A stretch of DNA of 64,000 nt, from assembly GCF_900105735.1 (NCBI RefSeq), contig NZ_LT629793.1, forward strand, positions 1,488,001 to 1,552,000, read 5' to 3'. A model generated the notes under the pieces. It saw only the letters and a list, made by a program, of their open reading frames with translations, searched no databases and was not told the origin of the DNA. This document shows, piece after piece, positions 18,054-27,339 of the stretch (its first letter is position 1; every line of letters begins with the position of its first letter). The stretch is from Pseudomonas yamanorum (GTDB taxonomy: Bacteria; Pseudomonadota; Gammaproteobacteria; Pseudomonadales; Pseudomonadaceae). The translations under genes were made by a program, and so were the position numbers.

Positions 18054-18446
18054 TCAGCGCTGAACCGCTACGCACTTGATCTCCAGCAGCAAGCCTGGAT
18101 TGGCCAGTTCTGATACGCCAATGACCGTCCAGGCGCACAACCCTCGGGGGAACACGCGGTTTTTCACCTCACGGAAAACCGCCATGTGTTCACTCAGGTT
18201 CACGTGGTAGGTAGTCATGTCGACCACGTCTTCGAAGGTGCACCCACACTCCTCCAATACCAGCCGCAGGCTCTCCCAGGCTGCGATGAACTGCGCCTCG
18301 GGGTCGGTGATGACTTCCAGGTTTTCCGTGCGGCCGACCTGGCCAGCGCAGTACAAGGTCTTGCCGACTTTTACCGCCGGGACGTAGCCGGCGCGTTCGA
18401 CGATGGGGTGCATGGAGGTAGGGATGATGAGGTGGCGGTCGGTCAT
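18054..18446 (-). CDS. RidA/YjgF-family protein
   Basis: Small trimeric-type protein of 130 residues. RidA members hydrolyse reactive enamine/imine intermediates. The fold signature GQVGRTENLEVITDPEAQ and the C-terminal LLLEIKCVAV are present. The Arg that defines the active imine-deaminase RidA subgroup is not found where expected; the segment reads CAWTVIGVSE. It therefore belongs to one of the Rid subgroups of uncertain activity. It overlaps nothing and lies convergent to ppnN. Confidence 0.85.
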   Translation of the reverse strand: MTDRHLIIPTSMHPIVERAGYVPAVKVGKTLYCAGQVGRTENLEVITDPEAQFIAAWESLRLVLEECGCTFEDVVDMTTYHVNLSEHMAVFREVKNRVFPRGLCAWTVIGVSELANPGLLLEIKCVAVQR

Positions 18447-18789
18447 ATGTTGTATCTCTTTGAGCAGCAGTATTCGATGCCGGGAAGAAAGCGGTTGGGC
18501 TATCTTTTTACCGCCTGGCGCTACTCAGCGCATCCAAAAGTTTGCCCAAGGAACCTGGTCAATGAACAACAAACCTGAGCCTCAACCCACAACAGTCAGC
18601 GTTCAAGCGCTGATAAGGTCTGATTCGTTGCCTCGACAAACCGATCAGCATTGATCAAATGACACACGCCTGCGCCAAGCAGGCATCAAAATCCTCCTGG
18701 CTGGCTGGAACTCTCTTTCACGGTTCGCGTAACCTTTGGCCTATCCACGTCATATGCATGACGACTGACCCAAATCTGGAAGAACCAAA
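18447..18789. other. Intergenic region with one possible 30-codon ORF
   Basis: The 343-base gap holds divergent promoters for the RidA-type gene and the secreted-protein gene. One short frame, 18562-18654 plus, begins MNNKPEPQPT and has AAGGAA about nine bases before its ATG. It has no recognisable domain and is low confidence. Nothing else was seen. Confidence 0.4.
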
Positions 18790-19164
18790 GTGCGCAAACT
18801 TCCGCTACTTTTCCTGACGCTGATGCCCTCCCTCGCCCTCGCCGAAGCCATCACCTGGCCCGACCTGCCCGACACCTGCTTCGTCAGCGGGCGTTCCGCT
18901 ACCAGTCAGGATGTGGACACCGGTTGTGCGGCGTTTCTGATCAATGTGAAGGGCAAGGCGGCAGGCACGCCGATCAAGCTGGATATCCCGCAGTACGCCA
19001 TGCATGTCGACGAAGGCACCGGCAAGGAAACACCAGTGATCCTCATCCAGGCGGAAGAGAATGGCGATGTTAAAGCTGTAGGTTACAAGGAGCTTGGCAC
19101 CGGCCAGTTGGGCGCGGCGCTGCTCAGGGAAGTTCGGCTTCTGGGTACAAAGAAGCCGATTTAA
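18790..19164 (+). CDS. Hypothetical secreted protein
   Basis: A 124-residue protein with a clear Sec signal peptide (MRKLPLLFLTLMPSLALAEA, cleavage near residue 18), so probably periplasmic. I do not recognise the family. Two cysteines (CFVSG and GCAAF) could form a disulfide in the periplasm. The start is a GTG preceded by GGAAG. It converges with the YXWQ-type lipoprotein gene 15 bases away. Confidence 0.7.
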   Translation: MRKLPLLFLTLMPSLALAEAITWPDLPDTCFVSGRSATSQDVDTGCAAFLINVKGKAAGTPIKLDIPQYAMHVDEGTGKETPVILIQAEENGDVKAVGYKELGTGQLGAALLREVRLLGTKKPI

Positions 19165-19179
19165 GCCATTGGAAATCGG

Positions 19180-19509
19180 TCAGCGAACCCAACCGCCGCC
19201 TTGCCAGTGATAGCCGTCATTGCGCTGTACCCAGTGCGGATGCACATAGCGATAACCCGGGCGCTCCGGCTCCCAGTGACCATGCACTGCCACATAACGC
19301 CCACCTTCCCAACGCCAGTAGCCACGCGACCACAGGTAACCTGGCCGCCCTTCCGGCTCGACCTCAATGACCTGCACCGGCGGCGGTTGCGGCGCGACGA
19401 CTTCTACATATTCACGCTGCACCGGTCGTCGATCATGCACGACCCGCTCCTCTACGCACCCGGAAGCCGCGACGACCAGAGCCGCCAATGCCGCATAACG
19501 TAACAACAT
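19180..19509 (-). CDS. Small lipoprotein with YXWQ/tryptophan-rich repeats
   Basis: A 109-residue protein with a lipobox ending at Cys18 (VVAASGC), so predicted to be lipid-anchored. A Pro/Val-rich linker leads to aromatic repeats of the form WxxGYW...HGHWEPERPGY...HPHWVQR, ending YHWQGGGWVR. This is the YXWQ-repeat (BcpO-related) family often found in proteobacterial cell envelopes; its function is unknown. Confidence 0.78.
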   Translation of the reverse strand: MLLRYAALAALVVAASGCVEERVVHDRRPVQREYVEVVAPQPPPVQVIEVEPEGRPGYLWSRGYWRWEGGRYVAVHGHWEPERPGYRYVHPHWVQRNDGYHWQGGGWVR

Positions 19510-19666
19510 ACAGAATCCTCGGGCGTCACCGCCCAGCGTTTACACCAGAAAAAATGCCCCCTTGTTCCAGCCGCGCTCCTGCTTGGCTATAAGACTTTTT
19601 AACAGGTGCCAACTGTCAGCTTGCTGAACCCACGGGTGGACGGCAGGTAAAGAAAAACTGACCTTT

Positions 19667-20566
19667 TCAGGATGTACACGCCGCGGCCGGTTGCTTCAAA
19701 CGCACCAAAATCAGCCCCGCCGCCACCACGGCGATTCCTATATACGTCGATGCATAAATCACATCGCCAAACATGAGAGCAGCCCACACCAGTGTCACCG
19801 GTGGCTCCAGGTACACCAGGGCCGCCACATGGGTGGCTGTCATGACCCGCAGCAACATCCACAAACTCAGGTACGCCATGAAGGTTGAAAACACCGTCAG
19901 CCAAATGATGGAGACCCACACATCGGGAGCCCGGGGAATGCTCAGCGTATCGGTGTAAAGCACTGCCGCCGCAAATCCGATCAAGGTCAGCAATGACTGA
20001 ATAAACAGCGCCAGGCCGAGGTCACCGGACTGAGTCTGGGCCGACCGGCGTTCGTACAGCGTGGCCAAGGTCAGACCGAGCGCCGACACCAGGGGCAGTA
20101 AATACATGACCAACCCGACTTCGACCCCGCTGTTGCGGTACTGACCCGCGATCACAATCGACACGCCGGTAAAACCGATCATCAACCCCAGCCATTGCCA
20201 GCCACCACTGCGCTCGACCACGCTGCCCGATGACAGCGCTGCCGTCATCAACGGCTGCAATGCCGCGATGATCGCCGCTATCCCCGGCGGCAAGCCGTTC
20301 TGGATCGCCACGTAGACACAGGTCAAATACAGAAACTGCGAGAGGAAACCAATCACCACATGATGGCGGATCTGCGCCCAGGAAATTTTCAGCAGCCGCA
20401 CGTTCAAAAACAGCGCCAGGCACAACGACACCAGTAAAAAACGCCAGAACAGCACATTGAAAATGCCGTCACTCTGGCTCGCCAATTTCGCGCCGATAAA
20501 GCCCGAACTCCAGGACAGGACGAACACCATCTGTAACAGCAGCAGCCCTAAGGTCGATCGTTTCAT
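19667..20566 (-). CDS. EamA/DMT-family metabolite exporter
   Basis: Inner-membrane protein of 299 residues with ten predicted helices made of two EamA repeats. The N-terminal SWSSGFIGAKLASQ and the repeat-2 start LALFIQSLL are typical. Members export amino acids and other metabolites; the substrate here is unknown. A strong GGAGG precedes the ATG at 20566, ruling out the longer upstream frame. It is divergent from the LysR gene at 20664, 97 bp away, the likely regulator. Confidence 0.88.
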   Translation of the reverse strand: MKRSTLGLLLLQMVFVLSWSSGFIGAKLASQSDGIFNVLFWRFLLVSLCLALFLNVRLLKISWAQIRHHVVIGFLSQFLYLTCVYVAIQNGLPPGIAAIIAALQPLMTAALSSGSVVERSGGWQWLGLMIGFTGVSIVIAGQYRNSGVEVGLVMYLLPLVSALGLTLATLYERRSAQTQSGDLGLALFIQSLLTLIGFAAAVLYTDTLSIPRAPDVWVSIIWLTVFSTFMAYLSLWMLLRVMTATHVAALVYLEPPVTLVWAALMFGDVIYASTYIGIAVVAAGLILVRLKQPAAACTS

Positions 20567-20663
20567 TGAGCCTCCGGTTCGCTTGATTGACCAAAAGGCT
20601 AAGGGCCGCGCATGATTCTGTATATTTGAATAAGCTGCACCACTAATCCTGAAAAGTGGAATC

Positions 20664-21512
20664 ATGAGCAAACAACTGAACATCGATCTACTGCGTACCT
20701 TCCACGCTGTTGCCCGCTTTCAGCGATTCAACGAAGCGGCCAATCACGTGCACCGCAGTGCTTCGACGGTGACCACGCAAATCAAAAAGCTCGAAGATCA
20801 GGTCGGCCAACGCCTGTTCAACCGCAGCAACCAAGGGGTTGAGCTGACCATGTACGGCAGGAAACTTCTGGGCGAAACCACCGAGTTTCTCAAGAGCCAC
20901 GACCGCTTGCTGGCCTCGCTCACGCCGCAACGCATGCAGGGCAAAATCCGCCTGGGTCTACCTGATTCATATGCCCCGGACTTCATGCAGGAATTTCTGC
21001 CCCGCCTGGTCGCCGACAACCCACTGTTGGAGCTGGAAGTAGAAGCGCGCTCGAGTGGCGAACTGCTGACATTGTTCAGCAGCAAGCAGTTAGACCTGGC
21101 CCTGATTGTCAGCGCGCAGCCCTTGGAGCAAGGCGAGCGCCTGGGGGAAATCCAGCCGCTGTGGGTCGCCGCCGAACACTTCAGCTATCCACCGCAGGCG
21201 CCCCTGCCGATTGCCGTGCAACTCTCAGGTTGCCCCTATCGCGCCGCAGCGATTCGGGCCCTGAAAGAGCACGGCACTTACTATCGGGTGCTGCTGGAAA
21301 GCGCGAGTTCGCCGGCCGTTGAAGCCTGCATCCGCAGCGGGATGGCGGTGGGCTTGGTGGAAGAGAGCCGGATGGGCAAGGGATTGACGCGGGTGATTGC
21401 CGGGGCCGAATTGCCGCCGTTGCCGATGCATCATCTGTATTTGCTGTGCGACAGCAGCAACCTGTTGGCACTGCACCTGTATGAGCAGGTCAAAGCCGGC
21501 TTCAGCGTCTAG
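20664..21512 (+). CDS. LysR-family regulator divergent from the EamA exporter
   Basis: Regulator of 282 residues with a winged helix-turn-helix (RFNEAANHVHRSASTVTTQIKK region, about 18-45) and an effector domain. Its sequence type differs from the two RTTR-linker LysR proteins nearby. The 97-bp divergent spacing points to the exporter as its target. Its 3' end overlaps the next, convergent LysR gene by four bases. Confidence 0.85.
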   Translation: MSKQLNIDLLRTFHAVARFQRFNEAANHVHRSASTVTTQIKKLEDQVGQRLFNRSNQGVELTMYGRKLLGETTEFLKSHDRLLASLTPQRMQGKIRLGLPDSYAPDFMQEFLPRLVADNPLLELEVEARSSGELLTLFSSKQLDLALIVSAQPLEQGERLGEIQPLWVAAEHFSYPPQAPLPIAVQLSGCPYRAAAIRALKEHGTYYRVLLESASSPAVEACIRSGMAVGLVEESRMGKGLTRVIAGAELPPLPMHHLYLLCDSSNLLALHLYEQVKAGFSV

Positions 21513-22405
21513 GGCGGGCCGAAACGCAGCAGCACCGCATCGACAAATCGCCGCAGCTTGGCGGTGCGCTGGCGGTTTGCCGTGTAGAGCAGATGCATCT
21601 GCCGGCTTGGCGCTTCAAACTCTGGCAGCAAGCGCACCAGTTCGCCACGCTTCAGGGCCGAGCGTAAAAAATCTTCTGGCCCCAGGACAATCCCAAAACC
21701 ATCCAGCGCCGCAGTCATCAACGCCCGACTTTCATTCACATGCAGGCGGCTGGCGACCTGGGCCTTGTGCAAGACAGCGCCTTGGTAGAACGACCATTCG
21801 CGATCAGCCGGGCGTGACCAGTAGGCGTATCCCAGGCACTCGTGGTGTTCAAGGTCTGCGGGCGTCACTGGCGTGCCTCGCTCGGCCAGGTATTCCGGGG
21901 ACGCGCAGACCACCAGGCGGTAGGGCTGCAGCGGCCTGGCGGTAAGACTGCTGTTCGCCAGCGGGCCGATGCGAAACGCCACCTCGTAGCCCTCCTCTAC
22001 CAGGTCGACAAACCGGTCGGTCAGGTGCAGGTCGATTTCCACCTCGGGGTTGTCCCGTAAAAATTCGGTTACCAGTGGCATCAGGCTGTAGGAGCCAAAG
22101 GTCACGGGAGCGCTGACCTTGAGCTTGCCCCGTGGCGTGTCGTTCATGATCTGCGCGAGGGAGTCCGCCGCCTCTGCTTCCGTCAGGATATGTTTGCAAC
22201 GTTCGTAGTACGCGCTTCCCAGTTCCGTCAGGCTTTGCCGGCGTGTGGTGCGGTTGAGCAAACGCGCGCCCAGCCGCTGCTCCAGGGCCGCCACATGCTT
22301 GGCCACCATCTGCGGCGACATTTCCAGGCGCTCGGCGGCCCGGGCGTAGGACCCCAGCTCGGCAGCCATCACAAAGGCACTCATGCTTGAAAGGCGATCC
22401 ATCAT
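21509..22405 (-). CDS. LysR-family regulator divergent from the Rossmann oxidoreductase
   Basis: Regulator of 298 residues. The helix-turn-helix reads GSYARAAERLEMSPQMVAKH, followed by the RTTRRQSLTELG linker. It is very close in type to the LysR at 12503. Two ATGs in tandem make the start uncertain by one codon. The divergent gene at 22503 is about 100 bp away, and LysR proteins of this group commonly control such neighbouring oxidoreductases. Confidence 0.86.
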   Translation of the reverse strand: MMDRLSSMSAFVMAAELGSYARAAERLEMSPQMVAKHVAALEQRLGARLLNRTTRRQSLTELGSAYYERCKHILTEAEAADSLAQIMNDTPRGKLKVSAPVTFGSYSLMPLVTEFLRDNPEVEIDLHLTDRFVDLVEEGYEVAFRIGPLANSSLTARPLQPYRLVVCASPEYLAERGTPVTPADLEHHECLGYAYWSRPADREWSFYQGAVLHKAQVASRLHVNESRALMTAALDGFGIVLGPEDFLRSALKRGELVRLLPEFEAPSRQMHLLYTANRQRTAKLRRFVDAVLLRFGPP

Positions 22406-22502
22406 TCACCACTCCCAGTAACAACACCCAGACCCGAACGGGCATTTATCCCCATCCAGTAGCCAATCATCATAACGGCTCTTTCAACGAAGGAGCACCG
22501 AC

Positions 22503-23156
22503 ATGAAAATTGGCATCATCGGAGCAGGCTTTATCGGACGCGCTGTTGCGCAATTGGCGTTGGCCGCCGGCCATGAAGTGATGTTGAGCAACTCCCGTGG
22601 CCCGCAGTCCATGAGCAGCGTGCTGAGCGGCATTCGCGGGGTTCAAGTGGGCACCGCGCAAGAGGCGGCGCAATTTGGCGAATCAGTGCTGCTGGCCATT
22701 CCGTTCGAGCACTACCGCAGCGTGCCGGCGCAGTGGCTGGAAGGCAAAACCGTGATGGATGCCAACAACTACTACCCGAATCGCGACGGCCATATTCCCG
22801 TGCTCGACCGTTTTGAAACCACCACCAGCCGATTGGTGGCTGAGCACCTGTCGCAGTCGAGTGTAGTGAAAGTGTTCAATGCCATCCTGGCGCCGGACCT
22901 GACTCAGGACGCCCGCACCCGCGGTGCGCCGGACCGGCGTGCGCTCCCGGTCGCAGCGGATGACCCGGCGGCCAAGGCGCAAGTCATCGCCCTGCTGGAC
23001 GAGATCGGCTTCGACGCCGTAGATGCCGGCGGACTGGATGAGAGCTGGCGGTTTGAACGCGCCAAGCCGGCGTACTGCATACCTCTGGATAAAGAAGGAC
23101 TGAAGGCAGCGTTGGCGGCTGCAGAGCGCCAGGTCGAGTTGCCCGCGCGCTGGTAA
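22503..23156 (+). CDS. NADPH/F420-type Rossmann oxidoreductase (NAD(P)-binding)
   Basis: Cytoplasmic protein of 217 residues in the NADPH-dependent F420-reductase-like family. The N-terminal dinucleotide site is GIIGAGFIGRAVA (4-16), and LSNSRGPQS follows strand 2, where an Arg can bind the NADP phosphate. Pseudomonads are not known for F420, so the true substrate is unknown. AAGGAG lies eight bases before the ATG. It is closed by a shared terminator. Confidence 0.82.
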   Translation: MKIGIIGAGFIGRAVAQLALAAGHEVMLSNSRGPQSMSSVLSGIRGVQVGTAQEAAQFGESVLLAIPFEHYRSVPAQWLEGKTVMDANNYYPNRDGHIPVLDRFETTTSRLVAEHLSQSSVVKVFNAILAPDLTQDARTRGAPDRRALPVAADDPAAKAQVIALLDEIGFDAVDAGGLDESWRFERAKPAYCIPLDKEGLKAALAAAERQVELPARW

Positions 23157-23163
23157 CCCCTGC

Positions 23164-23206
23164 AAAAAAGCCCGCTGACCGTTACCGGTTCAGCGGGCTT
23201 TTTTTA
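23164..23206. terminator. Bidirectional rho-independent terminator
   Basis: AAAAAGCCCGCTGA and TCAGCGGGCTTTTT form a perfect stem with T-runs on both strands. It serves the convergent oxidoreductase and mqo genes. Confidence 0.92.
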
Positions 23207-23243
23207 CATCGGGTTGATCCTGAATCAGGACCTCGCCAACGTC

Positions 23244-24890
23244 TTACAGCGCGATGTCAGAAGCTGGCTTGCTCGGCTCAGCCGCAGGCTTGGCAGCCTC
23301 GGTGGCTTTTGGAGCAGTCAGTTGCGGAATCGCTGGCGGAGGCGTCAGCTGCAGAATGTTGGCGGTGTAGGCCCATTCTTTAGCCACAGCTTCCGGGCTG
23401 TCGTTCAGCTTGGTGCCGTAGCTAGGCACGATCTGGTGCAGCTTTTCCTGCCAGGCCGGGGAAGCAACCTGTTCCTTGAACACTTTCTGCAGCACGGTCA
23501 GCATGATCGGAGCCGCGGTAGACGCGCCTGGCGATGCACCCAACAGGCCTGCAATGGTGTTGTCAGCCGAGCTGACCACTTCGGTACCGAGTTTCAGGAC
23601 GCCGCCCTGCTCTTCGTCACGCTTGATGATCTGCACACGCTGACCGGCTTGCCACAGGCGCCAGTCTTCTTTCTTGGCGTTCGGGAAGTACTCTTGCAGC
23701 GCCTTGAAGCGGTCGTCATCCGACAGCATCAGTTGGCCGGCGAGGTACTCGACCAGTGGGTATTCGCGGATACCGACTTTGGTCATTGGCCAGATGTTGT
23801 GGGTGGTGGTGCTGGTCAGCAGGTCCAGGTACGAGCCTTCTTTCAGGAACTTGGTCGAGAAAGTCGCGAATGGGCCAAACAGAATCACGCGCTTGCCATC
23901 CAGCACGCGGGTGTCCAGGTGCGGAACCGACATCGGCGGTGCGCCAACCGAAGCTTTACCGTAGGCCTTGGCCAGGTGCTGCTCGGCAATCGTTGGGTTA
24001 TCGGTTACCAGGAACGAACCGCCAACAGGGAAGCCCGCGTATTCCTTGGCTTCAGGAATGCCCGACTTCTGCAGCAGGTGCAGTGCACCGCCGCCCGCGC
24101 CGATAAACACGAACTTGGCGTCGGTTTCAGTCTTGGTGCCGTCTTTCAGGTTCTTGTAGCTGACGCGCCACGAACCGTCGGCGTTCTTGGTGATGTCCTG
24201 CACTTCGCTCGACAGTTTCAGGTCGAACTTCGGCGTAGTTTGCAGGTGAGCGACGAACTGGCGGGTGATCTCGCCGAAGTTCACGTCCGTACCGATCGGG
24301 GTCCAGGTGGCCGCGATTTTCTGATTCGGGTCACGCCCTTCCATCATCAGCGGAACCCATTTGGCAATTTGCGCAGGGTCTTCGGAGTACTGCATGCCGG
24401 CGAACAGCGGGCTCGCTTGCAGCGCTTCGTAACGCTTCTTCAGGAACTTGATGTTGTCATCGCCCCACACGAAGCTCATGTGCGGAGTGGAGTTGATGAA
24501 CGAACGCGGGTTCTTCAGGACGCCCTGCTGAACCTGCCAGGACCAGAACTGACGGGAGATCTGGAACGCTTCGTTGATCTCGACCGCTTTCGGGATTTCA
24601 ACGTTGCCGTTCTTGTCTTCCGGGGTGTAGTTCAGCTCAGCCAAAGCCGAGTGACCGGTACCGGCGTTGTTCCAGCCGTTGGAGCTTTCTTCGGCCACGC
24701 CATCAAGGCGCTCGACCATCTCCATCGACCAATCCGGTTGCAGCTCATTGAGCCACACACCCAGGGTTGCACTCATGATGCCGCCGCCGATCAGCAGCAC
24801 ATCGACTTTCTTTGCCTCTTCCGCGTGAACGGAAGTGATCCCCATCGACAAAGCCAGCCCCAGCAGGGCAGTGTTTACTTTTTTAAACAT
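23244..24890 (-). CDS. mqo: Malate:quinone oxidoreductase with Sec signal and C-terminal tail
   Basis: FAD enzyme that oxidises malate to oxaloacetate and feeds electrons to quinones. At 548 residues it is longer than cytoplasmic-side Mqo. The FAD site [16 protein letters not shown], then [21 protein letters not shown] and GASPGAST are typical. Unusually, an N-terminal segment looks like a cleavable signal peptide ([16 protein letters not shown]), and the last 35 or so residues are Pro/Ala/Lys-rich ([20 protein letters not shown]). Export to the periplasmic face is possible but unproven. AGGTG supports the ATG at 24890 over a GTG three codons earlier. Confidence 0.93.
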   Translation of the reverse strand: MFKKVNTALLGLALSMGITSVHAEEAKKVDVLLIGGGIMSATLGVWLNELQPDWSMEMVERLDGVAEESSNGWNNAGTGHSALAELNYTPEDKNGNVEIPKAVEINEAFQISRQFWSWQVQQGVLKNPRSFINSTPHMSFVWGDDNIKFLKKRYEALQASPLFAGMQYSEDPAQIAKWVPLMMEGRDPNQKIAATWTPIGTDVNFGEITRQFVAHLQTTPKFDLKLSSEVQDITKNADGSWRVSYKNLKDGTKTETDAKFVFIGAGGGALHLLQKSGIPEAKEYAGFPVGGSFLVTDNPTIAEQHLAKAYGKASVGAPPMSVPHLDTRVLDGKRVILFGPFATFSTKFLKEGSYLDLLTSTTTHNIWPMTKVGIREYPLVEYLAGQLMLSDDDRFKALQEYFPNAKKEDWRLWQAGQRVQIIKRDEEQGGVLKLGTEVVSSADNTIAGLLGASPGASTAAPIMLTVLQKVFKEQVASPAWQEKLHQIVPSYGTKLNDSPEAVAKEWAYTANILQLTPPPAIPQLTAPKATEAAKPAAEPSKPASDIAL

Positions 24891-25372
24891 CAGTAGCACC
24901 TATGATAAAACGCCATCCGCCCCACCGCCCCTGATCATGGGCAACCCTCAATCACGCTGCGCCAGGCAACGCACCGCGGGGTTTGCACATTCATTCGGGG
25001 ACCGCAGGGTGGGCACACAAGGCCGACGTATCGACCTCACTTTTATGTCCCTTCTGCGCTGACTTCTTATCATTATTGGCTTCAGCTACCTGGGCGACAG
25101 CCAACCGCCGGGACGTATACGGGTGTACGCACCGGAGAAAGACTAGACCAAGACGGCGCGCAGAATATCACGGCAAACCGCCGGTATGCGCTGTTTGGCC
25201 AATTGACAGCTCTAAATCGCGGGTTTTAACGTCCCAGTGTCAAGCTCGGCAGGCGCGACGTGGGGTCACAGGGATGGAACTCTGCCGAAAAAGGCTGTTC
25301 TAGACACCTTCGTCGCTGCTTGCGTAGCATCGGCGGCTCTCCACCGTGTCATCCATCCAAACAGAGCGATCC
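24891..25372. other. 482-bp intergenic region
   Basis: This is the promoter region of mqo (leftward) and the MFS gene (rightward). No coding frame with a ribosome site was found. An imperfect palindrome CGTATACGGGTGTACG lies near 25114-25129. Nothing else could be assigned. Confidence 0.5.
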
Positions 25373-26560
25373 ATGTCTATCCACCAAACACCCGGGCACG
25401 TGTTGCCCGCGCGCAGCGCCGCCAAAATGGAAGCTGCCATGGCCGTGGGCGCGTTCGCTATCGGCACCGGCGAATTTGCCATCATGGGCCTGATGCCCGA
25501 CATCGCCCACAACCTCAACCTCAGCGAGCCGCAAGTGGGCCATGCCATCAGCGCCTATGCGTTGGGCGTGATGGTCGGCGCGCCGCTGCTGGCCATCCTC
25601 GGCGCCAAGTTGCTGCGCAAACACATGCTCCTGCTGCTGATGGGGCTGTATGCCCTCGGCAACCTGGCCACCGCGTTTACCCCAACCTTCGGCTCGCTGG
25701 TGGCCTTCCGCTTTATCAGCGGCCTGCCCCACGGCGCCTACTTCGGCATCGCCGCCGTGGTCGCCTCCAGCATGGTGCCCAACGACAAACGTGCCGGCGC
25801 CGTCGCGCGGGTGATGATGGGCCTGACCCTGGCCATGCTGCTCGGCAACCCCATCGCCACCTTCCTCGGTCAACACCTGGGCTGGCGCTCGGCGTTCGCA
25901 CTGGTCAGCGCCATCGCCCTGTGCACCATCGCGCTGGTCTGGCAATTCGTACCGGACCGCCGCGACGAACCCCGCAGCGACCCGCGCAAAGAACTGCGTG
26001 CCTTCACCAAACCGCAGGTGTGGATGGCGCTGTCCATTGGTGCTATTGGTTTTGCCGGGATGTTTTGCGTGTTCAGCTACCTGGCGCCGACCATGCTCGA
26101 AGTGACCAAAGTCTCGCCGCAGTGGATCCCCTTCGGTCTGGCCGCGTTTGGCGTAGGCGGCATCATCGGCAACATCGCCGGCGGCAAACTGTTTGATCGC
26201 CTGCAATTTCGCGCCGTGGGCTGGATTATGGTGTGGTCGATGGCCGTGCTGATCTTCTTCACCTTCGCCGCGAGTTCGCTGTGGGGCGTACTGCTGGGCA
26301 TCGGCCTGGTCGGCACCATGATCGCCATGGCCGCGCCACTGCAAATCCGCTTGATGGACATTGCGCATGAGGCACCGAGCCTGGCGGCGGCGTCCAACCA
26401 CGCGGCGTTCAACCTGGCGAATGCGCTGGGGCCGTGGTTTGGCGGGATGGCGATTACAGCCGGGTATGGTTGGACTAGCACGGGCTACATTGGCGCTGCC
26501 ACGGCGCTGGTGGGCTTGGGCATCTACCTGATCGCCCGACGTATGAAAGGCGGTCACTAA
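25373..26560 (+). CDS. MFS efflux transporter (AraJ/YdhP DHA1 type)
   Basis: Twelve-helix major facilitator of 395 residues. The helix-1 phrase IGTGEFAIMGLMPDIA is characteristic of the AraJ/YdhP-type DHA1 group, which exports sugars or drugs. The start at 25373 (MSIHQTPGH) is chosen over a frame extending upstream; the ribosome site is weak. No regulator is adjacent. Substrate unknown. Confidence 0.85.
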   Translation: MSIHQTPGHVLPARSAAKMEAAMAVGAFAIGTGEFAIMGLMPDIAHNLNLSEPQVGHAISAYALGVMVGAPLLAILGAKLLRKHMLLLLMGLYALGNLATAFTPTFGSLVAFRFISGLPHGAYFGIAAVVASSMVPNDKRAGAVARVMMGLTLAMLLGNPIATFLGQHLGWRSAFALVSAIALCTIALVWQFVPDRRDEPRSDPRKELRAFTKPQVWMALSIGAIGFAGMFCVFSYLAPTMLEVTKVSPQWIPFGLAAFGVGGIIGNIAGGKLFDRLQFRAVGWIMVWSMAVLIFFTFAASSLWGVLLGIGLVGTMIAMAAPLQIRLMDIAHEAPSLAAASNHAAFNLANALGPWFGGMAITAGYGWTSTGYIGAATALVGLGIYLIARRMKGGH

Positions 26561-26577
26561 AGCCCACCCACGATCCA

Positions 26578-26641
26578 ATGTGGGAGCGGGCTTGCTCGCG
26601 AAAGCGGTGGGTCAGTCACCAAGTAAATGACTGCCCCACCC
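26578..26641. repeat. Single REP element with a following hairpin
   Basis: One forward REP copy (TGTGGGAGCGGGCTTGCTCG) is followed by a separate short hairpin GGTGGG...CCCACC. The usual inverted second copy is missing. Confidence 0.8.
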
Positions 26642-26647
26642 ACTCAC

Positions 26648-26869
26648 TCAGTCATCATGCATCAACCCCGAACCATACTCCCCGTAACTGCTCCCCAGCG
26701 CGTTGCCCCCAAAATTCATCTTGGCGGCCTTGCTGGGGCTATGGTCCCCAAAGGCCTGGCATCCCCCTGAAAAACACGGGTCGCTACTCACGTCCGACGA
26801 ACCCGTCGAACAAGCGGCCAACAGCAACGTGCCGGCGACCATCACGACTTTGACGAGATTGGAGATCAT
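26648..26869 (-). CDS. Small predicted lipoprotein
   Basis: A 73-residue protein with a lipobox TLLLAAC (Cys20), so membrane-anchored after processing. The mature part has two further cysteines (DPCFSGGC) and a Gly/Ser-rich end. No family is recognised. The start is supported by a GGGAACTG-like site upstream on the minus strand. Confidence 0.65.
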   Translation of the reverse strand: MISNLVKVVMVAGTLLLAACSTGSSDVSSDPCFSGGCQAFGDHSPSKAAKMNFGGNALGSSYGEYGSGLMHDD

Positions 26870-27095
26870 TTTTCAGTTCCCTTTGGGCTTATGGACTGAG
26901 CGTAGGCCTCAATGCCGGTGGGAATTATGAAACTTTGCCGAGGGACAGGATCGGTTCAGGTTGATGTCGTTTTGGCGACGAATTATCCCGGCACATATTC
27001 TGATTGGCGATATCACCAGCTAGCCCCTACATATTAAAGCCGACCAGTTATCAATTCAGATGAACCGGCGGTCTACGTAGAGGGAAGCTCAAGTA

Positions 27096-27233
27096 ATGGC
27101 TAAAGACGAAAAAACCAGTGAAAGCGTCGCTTCAAAAGCAGCCAAGCTGCTGGCGGATCCAACCACTCCGCCGGATGTGAAGTCGGTGGCGGCTTCAGCG
27201 CTGACGCAAGCGCCCGACAAAAAGAAGAAATAA
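27096..27233 (+). CDS. Short hydrophilic protein (45 residues)
   Basis: A small gene with AGGGAAG about eight bases before its ATG. The product begins MAKDEKTSESVASKAAKLLA and ends in a lysine run (APDKKKK). It is Lys/Ala-rich, with no membrane segment. I do not know its function. A perfect inverted repeat GTGCCAG/CTGGCAC (27244-27270) follows ten bases after the stop and may stabilise the 3' end, although no T-run is present. Confidence 0.65.
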   Translation: MAKDEKTSESVASKAAKLLADPTTPPDVKSVAASALTQAPDKKKK

Positions 27234-27339
27234 GCTGAAAACCGTGCCAGGGTGGCTGAAGCTCTGGCACTGACCACCACGGGACCAGGACCATTGCTGT
27301 TAAACTGTCGGCCCTTCGCCTTATCCATTTCAGATCCTA

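Noticed and set aside
18562..18654. 30-codon frame starting MNNKPEPQPT
   Set aside because: It has a plausible AAGGAA site, but it is too short and featureless to call as a gene without conservation data.
23214..24896. 560-codon open frame antisense to mqo
   Set aside because: No recognisable domain; mqo on the other strand has all catalytic motifs.
27244..27270. Inverted repeat after the 45-codon gene as a terminator
   Set aside because: The stem is perfect but there is no T-run, so it is not annotated as a terminator.
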